Assembly (NCBI RefSeq): GCF_030445035.2
Contig: NC_080702.1
Location: 11,106,029-11,170,028, forward strand
Direction: 5' to 3'
DNA length: 64,000 nt
Origin: Dasypus novemcinctus
Lineage: Eukaryota; Chordata; Mammalia; Cingulata; Dasypodidae
The position numbers and the translations under genes are program-made. This document shows, piece after piece, positions 11,096 to 22,091 of the stretch. The stretch's first letter is position 1; each line of letters begins with the position of its first letter. The notes under the pieces are model-generated. The model was given only the letters and a program-made list of their open reading frames with translations. It made no database searches and was not told the DNA's origin.

Positions 11096-11744
11096 AGGTG
11101 CCTGGGACCATCCCCTTTCAGTGCCCACTTCCCAGGCCCTACACTTTGAATTTTCCTCTGGAGCCAGGCAGAGGCTGCTTGGCTTTCTTCTCCTCCCACG
11201 TGGGAGGTTAAGGCTCAGGGCCTGGCCTGCAGCAGCTGGCTCTTAAAGGGGTTACTGCTGAGGGGACTTGATGGCTCCCAGGGGAAGGGCTCCTGGGAAG
11301 GCCCAGGGGGAGTGTGACTGACACCTGGTGTGTGCCTGCAGGGAGCCCAGTGAATGGGGACCCCTCCCGGGTGGGGCCTCTGGGTGCAGGTTTGTGCCAA
11401 GCCTGGGAGTTTTGCAGGGATCACAACAGTTTGCAACTAAAAGTGTGTATCCTTCCCCAGTGGTCTGCAGGTGTGGGCCCCTCCTCCTCTTAGGCACTTG
11501 CATTCTTTGGGTCAAAGCCCTGGTGGGTCACTTGAGCCTTTAATTGTGTGTCTTTCCTGTTTTACTCCTTTCTGCTCTCTGAGATTCCACAGGGCAGGTG
11601 AGGTCTGGATTCTAGGGGCCCACTCCCACTGTGTCCCCTCCTGGCTGTGGCTGCACTAGAAGCCCTGGGACAGCTTCAGCCTTGGCTTCCCTCAGAGCTC
11701 CCCATGGTCCCAGGAACACTCTTTTCCTTTTGTTAGTGGTTATA
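11096..11744. other. Duplicated single-copy spacer (copy 1)
   Basis: Not an identifiable transposon. It is closely matched by 45106-45710, for example the block containing GGCTCTTAAAGGGGTTACTG at both sites. Composition is GC-rich with no long frame. It is probably the first-intron region of whatever the CpG island drives, but no further exon can be proven here. Confidence 0.6.
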
Positions 11745-12470
11745 AGTTTTCTTAAAAGTTTGATTTCTTGGGGTAATGCTGGGTAGACATGGTTGGTGAA
11801 CTCTTGCTAAGGTGGTAGCTTGCTAGGGCTGGAGGAGGGCAGCTGGCCAGTGGGGGCCCCTGGATTTGGGTGCCTGCTAGGACCCTCTGCGCAGACTGGG
11901 GAAGGGCGCCGGCTGGTCAGGCCACCTGCCGGAGGCTGCTGAGGGAGCCCAGGGGTGTGCTGAGTGTTTCCAGGAGCTCTAGGGAGCCTCTCCTTGGCAG
12001 GGAGGTGACTGGGTGACTTGGGGACACCATTCTTGCCCTGCTTTGTCTGCCAAGAGCAGTCACCCACCTGGCCTTAAAGGAGCCGGGCTGCAGAGGAAGC
12101 CTCTGTGTTTACTGTTCTCAGCCTCTTAGAAGAGTTGTTCCCGTTCTAGGGGAGCAGTTGAGGGCTGTGGAGCTGCTGTTCTTAGGACAGATGGCCTGGA
12201 CCTTCTCAACCCCCAGCCCCTTCTTTTGTCCCCTGCAATTCCCCCTGAACTTCTGCAGGTGGTTTTCACAGGGTTGCCACCCTGGAGGGGAGTTGCCAGG
12301 CAGGGCTCCTGGGTGCCCTGTCACTTCCGTACAGATGACCACACTGTTCTCCTAATGCACTATCACTCAGCAGATCCTAAGTATGACCAGGAAGAATATA
12401 ATGCTATTCTCAGTGGAAAAATTCGGGAAAGTTTTATACCAAAACCTTAGCAATGACATTTTTGGATGAG
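11745..12470. other. Single-copy sequence present only in copy 1
   Basis: Copy 2 jumps from the equivalent of 11745 straight to the equivalent of about 12788, losing about 1.05 kb. This segment is GC-rich up to about 12340, then gives way to a short open frame and L1 sequence. It has no recognised repeat. It either was deleted from copy 2 or was gained by copy 1. Confidence 0.6.
12335..12450 (+). CDS. Candidate terminal exon, product unknown
   Basis: A plausible acceptor (CTTCCGTACAG, ending at 12334) is followed by an open frame that enters in phase 2 and runs to TAG at 12448-12450. It includes DDHTVLLMHYHSADPKYDQ and ends GKIRESFIPKP. The amino-acid composition is balanced and not low-complexity, unlike the other short frames here, and it is neither L1 nor SINE. 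I do not recognise the protein. It could be a last coding exon of a plus-strand gene, a fragment of a processed pseudogene, or chance. The acceptor's pyrimidine tract is weak and no partner exon is visible. Confidence 0.3.
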
Positions 12471-13050
12471 GATTAGCAGTCTTATTTTTTAATTTTCAAA
12501 GAAATTAATTTTATTGATACACCTATATTTTTTAACAAATCAGTTTTATTGATAAATGTTAATAAAGCATACAATTCATTTAAAGTGTCTAATGCATGGC
12601 TTTTGTATAATCATGTGCATTCATTACCTCAGTCATTGGAATATTTTCATTATTTCAATAATAAGAAAAATAAACTAATGAAATTCTTCACCCCTCTATT
12701 TGTTTTCCCTGCTGGAAATAGCTTCTATTTCTTGCTTTTCTAGCACAATTATTTATGTTTTAAGCAGTTTCATTGAGTTTTATTCACATACCATACAGTC
12801 TATCCAAAGTGTATAATCAGTGGATTTTAGTATTATCACAATGTTGTGCATCCATCACCATAAAATATTTTAAACATTTTCAGTACTCTAAAAAGAAAAA
12901 CCCCATGTCCTTTAGCAGTCCTTCCCCAGCCCTACATAACCACAAATCTAACTTCATCTTTATAAACTGATTTACATTTTTCATAAATGGAATCTTGCAA
13001 TATGTCGAACTTTGTGTCAGGTTTCTTTCACTTAGCATAAGTGATATTAA
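12471..13050 (-). mobile_element. L1 3'-region fragments
   Basis: AT-rich sequence with two overlapping L1-like pieces (blocks around 12560 and 12790, each with AAAGTGT near its start). The second piece matches 45710-46030 in copy 2. No intact frame remains. Confidence 0.55.
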
Positions 13051-13169
13051 CATTTTGTAGTGTGAACATACATTTGTTCAGTTTCAAAGAATAGATTATC
13101 TCTTTTTTGTTACCTCTTTTTCTTGAGTTATAAATTACATCTTAAGTCTCCAATTTTCAACTCTTCAGT

Positions 13170-13795
13170 GTAACGTCACTTTTTTTTAACTTTATTTTGT
13201 ACATTTAATAATTGACTATATAAACAATAGTTTTAAAAAAGAAAACACTTGAATAAAAGCATACATTTCTAAATTAAATATATTAGAAACATATAAATTT
13301 TTTTCAATCATATAATATATTACACGGTATATTTGGTTCATAGTAACGCAGTCATATGGTATTTGTCCTTTTGTGTCTGGCTTGCTTCCCTCAACGTAGT
13401 GTCCTTTAGATTCATCCATGGGGTCACATGCTTTCCGACTTCATTTCTTCTTACTGCTGCATAATGTTCCATCACGTGAATACACCACAGTTTGTTTATC
13501 TCTTTATCAGTTGATGGACACCTGGGTTGTTCCCAACTTTTTGCAATTGCAAATAATGCTGCTATGAACATCCGTGTGCAGATAGATGTCTATGCCTCTG
13601 CTACAGATTTTCTGGCTATATTCCCAGTAGTGATATTGCAGCATCATGTGGGAAGTTTATATTCAACTTTAGGAACCACCAAACAGTCCTCCACAGTGGC
13701 TGTAGCATTCTGCATTCCCACCAACAGTGAAGAAGTGTTCCTATCTCTCCACGTCCTCTGCAGTACTTTTGGTTCTCTGTCTGTGGCAGGGGAGG
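13170..13795 (-). pseudogene. L1 ORF2 C-terminal fragment
   Basis: Minus-strand frames read MFIAALFAIAKSWEQPRCPS, the tail block with VMEHYAAVRRN, and the zinc-knuckle part GTLLHCWWECRM, all from the C-terminus of L1 ORF2p. At 13795 it is joined head-on to plus-strand L1 3'UTR. The segment is absent from copy 2. Confidence 0.82.
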
Positions 13796-14640
13796 ATCAT
13801 TGGTGCAGGTGTCAGTGATAGGATAACATGGAGGAAGCTCACCTGGGCATATATATAAGGCATATAAATGTGTGTTTATGGAGCATTGCCACGATGGATG
13901 GAGATTCATACAATAACCAAAGAAATATCAAATTCCCATTGTGGGGAGCTCTGCTACATTCTCTAAGGTCAGCAAGAATCCCCCGAGTACAGGAGCAGTG
14001 ACTAGTGAAGGAGGATGTTCTACTAATGGACACTTGATATAGATGACTGTGCTTATGAACCTTTACGCTCGAAATTGAAACTTAGACTAATATTACAGGG
14101 TGCCTAAGAATTGTCTCTTGGGAGCCTCCTTGTTCAAATGTGGCCTCTCTCTAAGCCAAACTCAGCATATAAATACTATACCTTCCCCCCAGTGAGGGAC
14201 ATGACTCAAGGGTATGAGACTCCCTGGCACTGAGGGATTACTACCAAGCACCAACTAGCAGTGCAACTGGAAAAAGACCTTGACCAAAATGGGGAAAAGA
14301 TAAAGACAAATGGGTTTATATGGCTAAGGTACTTCAAAGTGAGATGAGTCCAGAGATCATCCCAGAAGTAATGCTTCTGTATGTATCAGCAGGATCTCTT
14401 TGACTGCCAAAGTAGATACTGCCCCAAATAGCTGGGCTCCTGAGGGTTCTAGAGGCATCTAGACACTTGAGTCAGGGCAGATAGCTCAGGAGTTTGGTGC
14501 CTTGCTGGTGGTCCCTACTTTGGAATTTATGTTCCCCAGAGTGACAGAATTGGACTCAGTTGTGGTTTCCCTACACATGGCTCTTCTGTCCTTCTATTTG
14601 AATCTATAATCAGTACTAAAGTTAGTCCTGTAGAGCCATG
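13796..14640 (+). mobile_element. L1 3'UTR fragment
   Basis: It matches 6150-6950 in the same orientation and 38990-39745 in reverse complement, including the CCTTCCCCCCAGTG-type block at 14182 and CCCTGGCACTGAGGGATTAC near 14220. It is truncated at both ends, with no poly(A). It is missing from the duplicated copy, so it arrived or survived in copy 1 only. Confidence 0.7.
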
Positions 14641-17600
14641 CGTACCCTCCAGGTAGGATGTGGACAGGCCCTGTGGGGTTGTTTCCAAGGATAGCGTGGA
14701 GCGGGGTATGTGCCTGAAATTAGATAGTTGAAGGTGCAGATCTATTTATGGATGTACCACCTTTTGTTATCCATGCACCAGCTAATAGACATTCGTGCGT
14801 TTTCCCCCCCAGTTTTGGCTGCCATGCACTTGCCCTAGGAATTATTGCATGGATATGATTTCATTTGTCTTGGACAGATTTTTTGAAGTGGAATTAGCAA
14901 GAATTATGGTAAGTTTATATTTTTAAGAAACTGATAAGATGTTTCCCAAAGTGGCAGCACCATTTTGCATTCTCACCAGAAATGTATGAGAGCTACAGTT
15001 TTCCTACATCTTCTTTAACAGTTGGTATTATGTCTCTTGATTTTAGCCATTCTAGTAAATATAGCAGATTTTAATGTGTATTTCCCTTGTGATTAAAAGA
15101 ATGGAACGTTTCTTCTTTTGCAAATGTGTATTCACATATTTTCCCATTTTTAAGTGTTGTTTGTCTTTTTTTTTTTTTTTTAAAGCGTCCCATTCATCCA
15201 CAGTGCACAATCAGTGGTGGTATTCGGCACTGTCACATAGTTGTGCTTTGATCACCTCAGTCATTTTTACAGCATTTTATTTCAATAATAATAATAATAA
15301 ATGAAAAATCAAATAAGAAAATCCATCACCTCTCCATCTCTCTATGCTTCCACTGTCCACAGATCCCATAGCTATTTTTGCCCAGATACTTTTTTTCCTC
15401 TATAAATTGATTTATATTTACATTTCATATAAATGGAATCCTACATTATGTTACACAATATACGTAGGTCATAGTAATGAAAGGTTCCTGTATTTGTCCT
15501 TTGGGTCTGGCTTGCTTCATTCACCATACTGTCCTCTAGGGTCATCCATGTTGTCATATGGTTTATGACTTCATTTCTTTGTACCACTGCCTAATATTCT
15601 ATCATGTGAATACATCATAGTTTGTTTACCATTCATTGTCTGATGGACACGTAGGTTGTTTCCATCTTTTGGCAATTGTGAATAACGCCACTATGAATGT
15701 AGGTGTGCAGGTGTCCGTTCATGTCACTGCTCTCATATTTCTGGGTATATACCCAGTAGTGGTGTTGCAGGGTCACGTTGCAAATCTATATTCAACTTCT
15801 TTAGGAACTGCCAAATAGTCCTTCACCATGCTGTACCATTCTGCATTCCTACCAACAGTGAATAAGTGTTCCTATCTTTCCACATCCTCTCCAACACTTG
15901 TAGTTCTCTGACTTTTTAATAGTGGCCATTCTGATAACTGTGAAATGATATCTAGTTTTGATTTGCATTTCCCTAATCATTAATGACATTGCATATTTTT
16001 TCATGTGTTTTTTGCCATTTGTATTTCTTCTTTGGACAAATATCTATTCATGTCTTTTGCCATTTTATAATTGGATCATTTGTTTTTTTATTGTTGACTT
16101 GTAACATCTCTCTATATATCCCGTATATTAAACTCTTATCTGACATGTAGTTTCTAAGTATTTTCTCCCATTGAATTGGCTGTCTTTTCACCCTTTTGAC
16201 AAAGTCCTGGGAGGTGCAAAAGTGTTTACTTTTGAAGAGGTCCCATTTATCTAATTTTTCTTTGGTGTTTGTGCTTTGGATGTTAAGGTCTAAGAAACTT
16301 CACATACCACAAAGACTTTAAGATGCTTCCCTACATTTTCTTCTAGTAGTTTCATGGTATTTGCTTTTATATTTAGGTCTTTGATCCATTTTGAGTTGTT
16401 TCTTGTATAGAGAGTGAGATAGGGGTCCTCTTTAAAAATTCTTTTAAGTATAGACAACCTGTTCTCCCAGCAGCATTTGTTGGAGAGTCTGTTTTTCTCC
16501 CATTAACACAGACTTGGTATGCTTGTCAAAAACTAGTTGACAATAGATGTGTGAGGGTTTATTCCTGTACTCTCAGTTCTATTCCACTGATTGATATCTC
16601 TCTCTCTATGGCAGTATCATGCTGATTTGTCCACTGTAGCTTTGTAATATGTTTCAAGGTCAGGCAGTGAAATTCCTCCTTTGTCACTCTTCATTTTAGA
16701 ATGCTTTTGGGTGTTCATGTGCACTTTCCCTTCCAAATGATTTGGTAATTGTCTTTTTTGGTTTTTTAAAGTAGGCTGTTGGAATTTGGATTGGTATTGC
16801 AGTGGATCTATCAATCAATTTGGGTAGGATTCACATCTTTATGATGTTTAGTCTTCTAGTCCATGAACATGGAATGTCTTTCCAATGGTTTACGTCCTGT
16901 TAAATTTATTTTGGCATTGTTTATTAATATTCTCCATATAGGTCCTGTACTTCTTTTTTTAAATCATCTTGCTAGATATTTGAGTCTTTTTCTTCCTATT
17001 GGAAGAAAATGGAATTTTCCCCTGGTTTCCTCCTCAGATTGTGCAATAGTAGTGTAGAAAAATATTACTGATTTCTTCATGTCGATCTTGCTGCCTGCCA
17101 CTCTGCTGAACTCATGTATTAGCTCCAGTAGCTTTGTTGTAGATATTTCAGAATTTTCTAAATATAAGATCATGTCATCCAGAAGTAGAGTTTTACTACT
17201 TTTCTTAATTGGATGCCTTTATTTTTTCTTCTCTAATTGTTTTACCCAGAGCTTCTATTACAATGTTGAATAACAGTGGTGCTAGTGGGCTTCCTTGTGT
17301 TATTCCGGTCTTAGAGGGAAAGCTTTCAACCATTGCCCACTGGGTAAGATGTTAGCTGTGGGTTTTTCATCTATCCTTTTTATCAATTTAGGAATTTTCC
17401 TTCTATTCATCTCTTTTGAAATGTTTTTATAAGAAAGGATGCTGGATTTTGACAAATGCTTTTTCTGCCTCGATTGAGGTGATCGTGTTTTCTTTCCTTC
17501 GGTTTGTTAACATGGTGTATTACATTGATTTTCTTGTGTTGAACCAGCCTTCTGTAACAGGAATAAATCCCACTTAGTCTTTTGATATGCTGCTGGATTT

Positions 17601-18344
17601 AAATTATAAATATTTTGCTGAGAATTTTTGCATCAGTATTCATTAGAGAGATTGGTCTGTAATTTTCTTTTCCCTACAATGTTCATGTTTGGCTTTGGTA
17701 TTATGGTGATATTGGCATCCTACAAAGTGTTGGGTTATTTTCCCTCTTCTTCAATTTTTGAGAAGAGTTTAAACAGGATTGGTGTTAATTCTTTTTGAAC
17801 CGTTTGGTGGAATTCACCTGTAAAGCCAAATAATCCTGGAGTTTTCTTTGTTGGGAGATTTTTGAAGACAGTTTCAGTGTCTTTAAATGTGATTGGTTTG
17901 TCAAGTTCTTGTATTTTTTCTTGTAGTGTCAATGTAGATTGGTTGTGCATTTCTAGGAATTTGCCCATTTCACCTAAGTTGTTTAGTTTGTTGGCATACA
18001 GTTTCTCAGAATATCATCTTATGATCCTTTTTAGTTCTGTGGGATCAGTCATAACTTCCCTGTCATTGAAAATTGTTTTTATTAGGTTCTTTTTTTTTTC
18101 TTTGTTAATCTTGCTAGAAGTTTGTGAATTTTACTGATCTTCTCAAAGAACCAGGTTTTGATTTTCTGTATTTTATTTTTCTCAATTTCATTTATTTCAA
18201 ATCTAATTTTTATTATTTCTTCTGTTTGCTTTGATGATTGGTTTGCTGTTCTTTTCCTAGTTTCTCTTGTTATTCAGTTAATTCTTTGAGTTTAGCTCTT
18301 TCTTTTTTAATACCTTCTAGAAGTATAAATTTCCCTCTCAAGAA

Positions 18345-19755
18345 TACTGCTTTAGTCAGCCAAAGGGGTGCTGATGCAATATACCTGAAATTGATTGGTT
18401 GTAAAGAGTGTTTATTTGTGTTAGGAGCTTACAGATACCAGGCCAGAAAGCATAAGTTACTTCCCTCTGCAAATTCTATTTTTACGTGTTGGAGCAAGAT
18501 GGCTGCTGATGTTTGTGAGGGTTCAGGCTTCCTGGGTTTCTCTGGGCTCAGCTCCTCTGTTTTCTCCGCAAGGCCAGCTGTAGACTATGATGCTCTCTAG
18601 GCTTTGCCTCTCTCCACAAGGTCAGCTCTAGACTATCAGATGAATGGCTCTGTCTCTGTACCTGGGGCTCCAGCTTCAGCATCGATCTCCACCATCAAAA
18701 CTCGAATTTTTTTTTTTAGGAAACAATAGAAATGGAGAAATTTAATGAAGATAAAGGGACAAATAAGCTTAATGAAAAATAGATCGAAGAAATTTGATAG
18801 TGTTGTATATGTAATATATTTCAATAAAATATAAACCATTAGATATTCCATATTATTTTTACTCCATTAAAATATTTTCATTAAAACTTCTAGGAGAAAG
18901 ACCGGTTTTGGAACTCTGAGCTACCATCTTAATTTTGAACATCATGTATGGAATTTCTTTTATTCTTTTTTAATTAAAACTCGAATATTAAAAACCCCAA
19001 TTCTGTCCTTTACCATGCTTTTCATCTGTGAGTCCCCGCCCCCTGGGGCCCATCAATGCCTAATGACATGGCCAAATCAAAGCCCTAGTCATAACTTAAT
19101 CATGTCCACGTATAGACCAGATTACAAATATAATCCAATATCTATTTTGGAATTCATAAGTGTTGGAGAAAGTGGCGCTTACTGGGACATGGAGACTGAT
19201 ATAACCATAGGCAGAGAAAGAATTTACTGGGAAGCTCTCCCAAGAGAGGGGGTCTGAAGAACAGACTTCAACCCCCCATCAGCATGGCGGGGGTCTGAAG
19301 AGAGTCTTCAGCCCGCCCCTGGAATGGGGGATTTGAATTTATATAGAACTTTTCTAGGTGGGGACATGGTAGTTGATGGGAGGGGGTTGAGGGTTCGAGT
19401 GAGGTGCAGGGGCCAATAGGAAGCCCTAGAGGTGAAAATTTTCCCTGATAGTGGCTAGGAGATAGTGGGTTAGGGAGTTATGGTTTCTTGGCATGCTGCA
19501 GGAGCAGATGTTTCTTTGATCTGTAGGGATTTTATCTCCCTCTGATATGCAGGTAGGGAAGGTTTCCATTTCCCTTTACTCCCGCCTGTATGTGATGTCT
19601 TTGTTTATCCTGTGGGGTAGTGCTGTGCCCTTAGACACGTAGGCTTATGGGGGATGGAGTTAGCCTTTCCCCAGTGCATATCAGGGGAAACTGAGTTACA
19701 GCTTGTTAATTATTGCAGGCCTATAACAATAACCATATCAAACTGCTACAGGTGC
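18345..19755. mobile_element. LTR-like element with nested insertions, inside L1 ORF2 (copy 1 only)
   Basis: The left part (18345-18697) matches the start of the LTR-like repeats at 23715, about 53845 and 58681 (TTAGTC, then AAAGGGGTGCTGATGCAA). The right part to about 19150 matches their GTCCCCGCCCC and ATAATCCAATAT blocks. The L1 continues on both sides with TCTCAAGAATACTGC and GGCTGTATCCC, as in the unbroken copy 2 near 51300. It ends in ACA at about 19755. Two extra segments are nested: a retroposed piece (18697-18980) and an unidentified stretch (about 19155-19740). Confidence 0.6.
18697..18980 (-). mobile_element. Small retroposed insertion with target-site duplication
   Basis: Direct repeats of AAAACTCGAAT (with two to three further matching bases) stand at about 18697 and 18976. 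Between them is about 275 bp that begins with a T-run on the plus strand, which is a poly(A) tail on the minus strand. This is the signature of L1-driven retroposition. The inserted body is AT-rich, contains no frame of note, and I do not recognise its source. Confidence 0.6.
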
Positions 19756-20284
19756 CTTGGCTGTATCCCATAAGTTTTGATAAGTTGTGATCTCCTTATC
19801 ATTTGTTTGAATACATTTACTACTTTAACTTGTGATTTCTTCCTTGACCCACCGATTATTTAGGAGTGTGTTGTTTAGCCTCCACACATTTGCCAATTTA
19901 CCTTTTTCCTGTCTGTTATTGGTTTTCAGTTTCATTCCCTTATGATCGGAGAAGATGCTTTGCATAATTTCAATCTTTTTATATTTATTGAGAGCTGTAT
20001 TGTTCCCTGACATGTGGTCTATTCTAGAGGAGGATCTATGGGCATGTGAAAAGAATGTATAACCCACTGAGTTTGGATGCTGTGTTCTGTATATGTCTGT
20101 TAGGTTTAACTTATCCTATTGTTTAAGTTCTCTATTTCCTTGTTGATCTTCTATCTAGTTCTACCTTATGATGTGAGAGGTATGTTGAAGTCTCCAATGA
20201 TTATTATAGGGATACCTATTTCTCCTTTCAGTTTTCCCAGAGTGTGTTTCATGTATTTTGAGGGAACTTAGTTAGGTGCACAGA

Positions 20285-20687
20285 TTTTCTTTTTTTCCTC
20301 TCCCCTTCCCCTCCCCAGTTTTTTTGTTCTCTGTGTCCATTTGCTGAGTGTTCTTTGCCCGCTTCTGTTGTTGTCAGTGGCATGGGAATCTGTGTTTCTT
20401 TTTGTTGCATCAACTTGTGTCAGCTCTCCGTGTGTGCGGCACCATTCCTGGGCAGGCTATACTTTCTTTCGTGCTGGGTGGCTCTCCTTTTGGGGTGCAC
20501 TCCTTGCGCATGGGCAAGGAGTCCCTTGCCCTACACGGGGGACACCCCTGCGTGGCAGGGCACTCCTTGCGTGCATCAGCACTGCACGTGGGCCAGCTCC
20601 ACAGGGGTCAAGGAGGCCCGGGGTTTGAACCGCGGACCTCCCATGTGGTAGACAGATGCCCTAACCACTGGGCCAAGTCCGCTTCCC
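20285..20687 (-). mobile_element. tRNA-derived SINE (DAS type), copy-1-specific
   Basis: The minus strand begins with the tRNA-like head: GGCCCAGTGGTTAGGGC (box A region) and GGTTCAAACCC (box B), then the family body and an A-rich tail, which is the T-rich start near 20288 on the plus strand. It is flanked by AGGTGCACAGA (20274) and AGGTGCATAGA (20688). The homologous L1 position in copy 2 (about 51825) is empty, so it inserted after the duplication. Confidence 0.9.
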
Positions 20688-21019
20688 AGGTGCATAGATA
20701 TTTATGTCTGTTACATATTCCTGGTTGATTGTCCCTTTTATTAATATTTAATGGTCTCTTCTGTATCTCTTCTGACTTTTTTGCATTTATAACCTGTTTT
20801 GTCCAATATTAGTATAGGTAACACTGCTCTTTTTTGGTTACTATTTGGATGGCGTATCTTTTTCCAACCTATCACTTTCAGCCAGTTTGTATCCCAGGGT
20901 CTAAGGTTGGTCTCTGGTAAGCAGCATATGAATGACACATCCTTTTTTTAATACATCCTGTCAGCTTATATCTCTTGATTGGTGAGTTTAATCCATTTAC
21001 GTTCAATGATTTTACTTTA

Positions 21020-21401
21020 TTTTATTTTATTTTTTTAAAGATTTATTTTTTATTTATTTCTCTCCCTTTCCCTCCCCAACCGCCCCCGCCCCATTGTCTG
21101 CTCTCTGTGTCCACCTGCTGCGTGTTCTTCTTTGTCCGCTTCTGTTGTCAGCGGCACGGGAATCTGTGTTTCTCTTTGTTGCATCATCTTGTGTGTCAGC
21201 TCTCCATTGTGCGATGCCACTCCTTCACGCTGGGCGGCTCTCCTTACGGGGCGCACTCCCCCCATGTGGCACGGCACTCCTTGCGTGCATCAGCACTGTG
21301 CGTGGGCCAGCTCCACAGGGGTCAAGGAGGCCTGGGGTTTGAACCGTGGACCTCCCATGTGGTAGACAGACGCCCTAACCACTGGGCCAAGTCCGCTTCC
21401 C
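21020..21401 (-). mobile_element. Hybrid tRNA-derived SINE formed by recombination
   Basis: This SINE has mismatched flanks: TGATTTTACTTTA on the left (as SINE C) and AGGTGCATAG on the right (as SINE A). Its left half is base-for-base close to SINE C (21734-22091), and its right half resembles SINE A (20285-20687), for example in the GGGGTCAAGGAGGCC and GTAGACAGA stretches. It is the product expected from unequal crossing over between SINEs A and C. Confidence 0.8.
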
Positions 21402-21733
21402 AGGTGCATAGATATTTATGTTTGTTACATATTCCTGGTTGATTGTCCCTTTTATTAATATTTAATGGTCTCTTCTGTATCTCTTCTGACTTTTTTGCAT
21501 TTATAACCTATTTTGTCCAATATTAGTATAGGTAACACTGCTCTTTTTTGGTTACTATTTGGATGGCGTATCTTTTTCCAACCTATCACTTTCAGCCAGT
21601 TTGTATCCCAGGGTCTAAGGTTGGTCTCTGGTAAGCAGCATATGAATGACACATCCTTTTTTTAATACATCCTGTCAGCTTATATCTCTTGATTGGTGAG
21701 TTTAATCCATTTACGTTCAATGATTTTACTTTA

Positions 21734-22091
21734 TTTTATTTTATTTTTTTAAAGATTTATTTTTTATTTATTTCTCTCCCTTTCCCTCCCCAACCGCCCC
21801 CGCCCCATTGTCTGCTCTCTGTGTCCACCTGTTGCGTGTTCTTCTTTGTCCGCTTCTGTTGTCAGCGGCACGGGAATCTGTGTTTCTCTTTGTTGCATCA
21901 TCTTGTGTGTCAGCTCTCCATTGTGCGATGCCACTCCTTCGCGCTGGGCGGCTCTCCTTACGGGGCGCACTCTCCCCATGTGGCACTGCGCGTGGGCCAG
22001 CTCCACATGGGTGAAGGAGGCCTGGGGTTTGAACCGCGAATCTCCCATGTGGTAGACGGATGCCCCATCCACTGGGCCAAGTCTGCTTCCC
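21734..22091 (-). mobile_element. tRNA-derived SINE (DAS type), copy-1-specific
   Basis: Minus-strand SINE flanked by TGATTTTACTTTA at 21721 and 22092, a 13 bp target-site duplication. It has an internal deletion of about 25 bp relative to the hybrid SINE, between short GCAC repeats. The equivalent L1 site in copy 2 (about 52140) is unoccupied. Confidence 0.88.

Noticed and set aside
10034..11246. Long overlapping open frames of 170-283 codons on both strands in the CpG island and C-rich repeat
   Set aside because: They exist in several frames at once, follow the GC-rich composition and tandem repeats, and change completely in copy 2. There is no conserved peptide.
20285..20687. tRNA gene suggested by box A and box B motifs
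   Set aside because: The motifs belong to the SINE head. No cloverleaf with an acceptor stem could be supported, and the element continues into the SINE body and A-tail.
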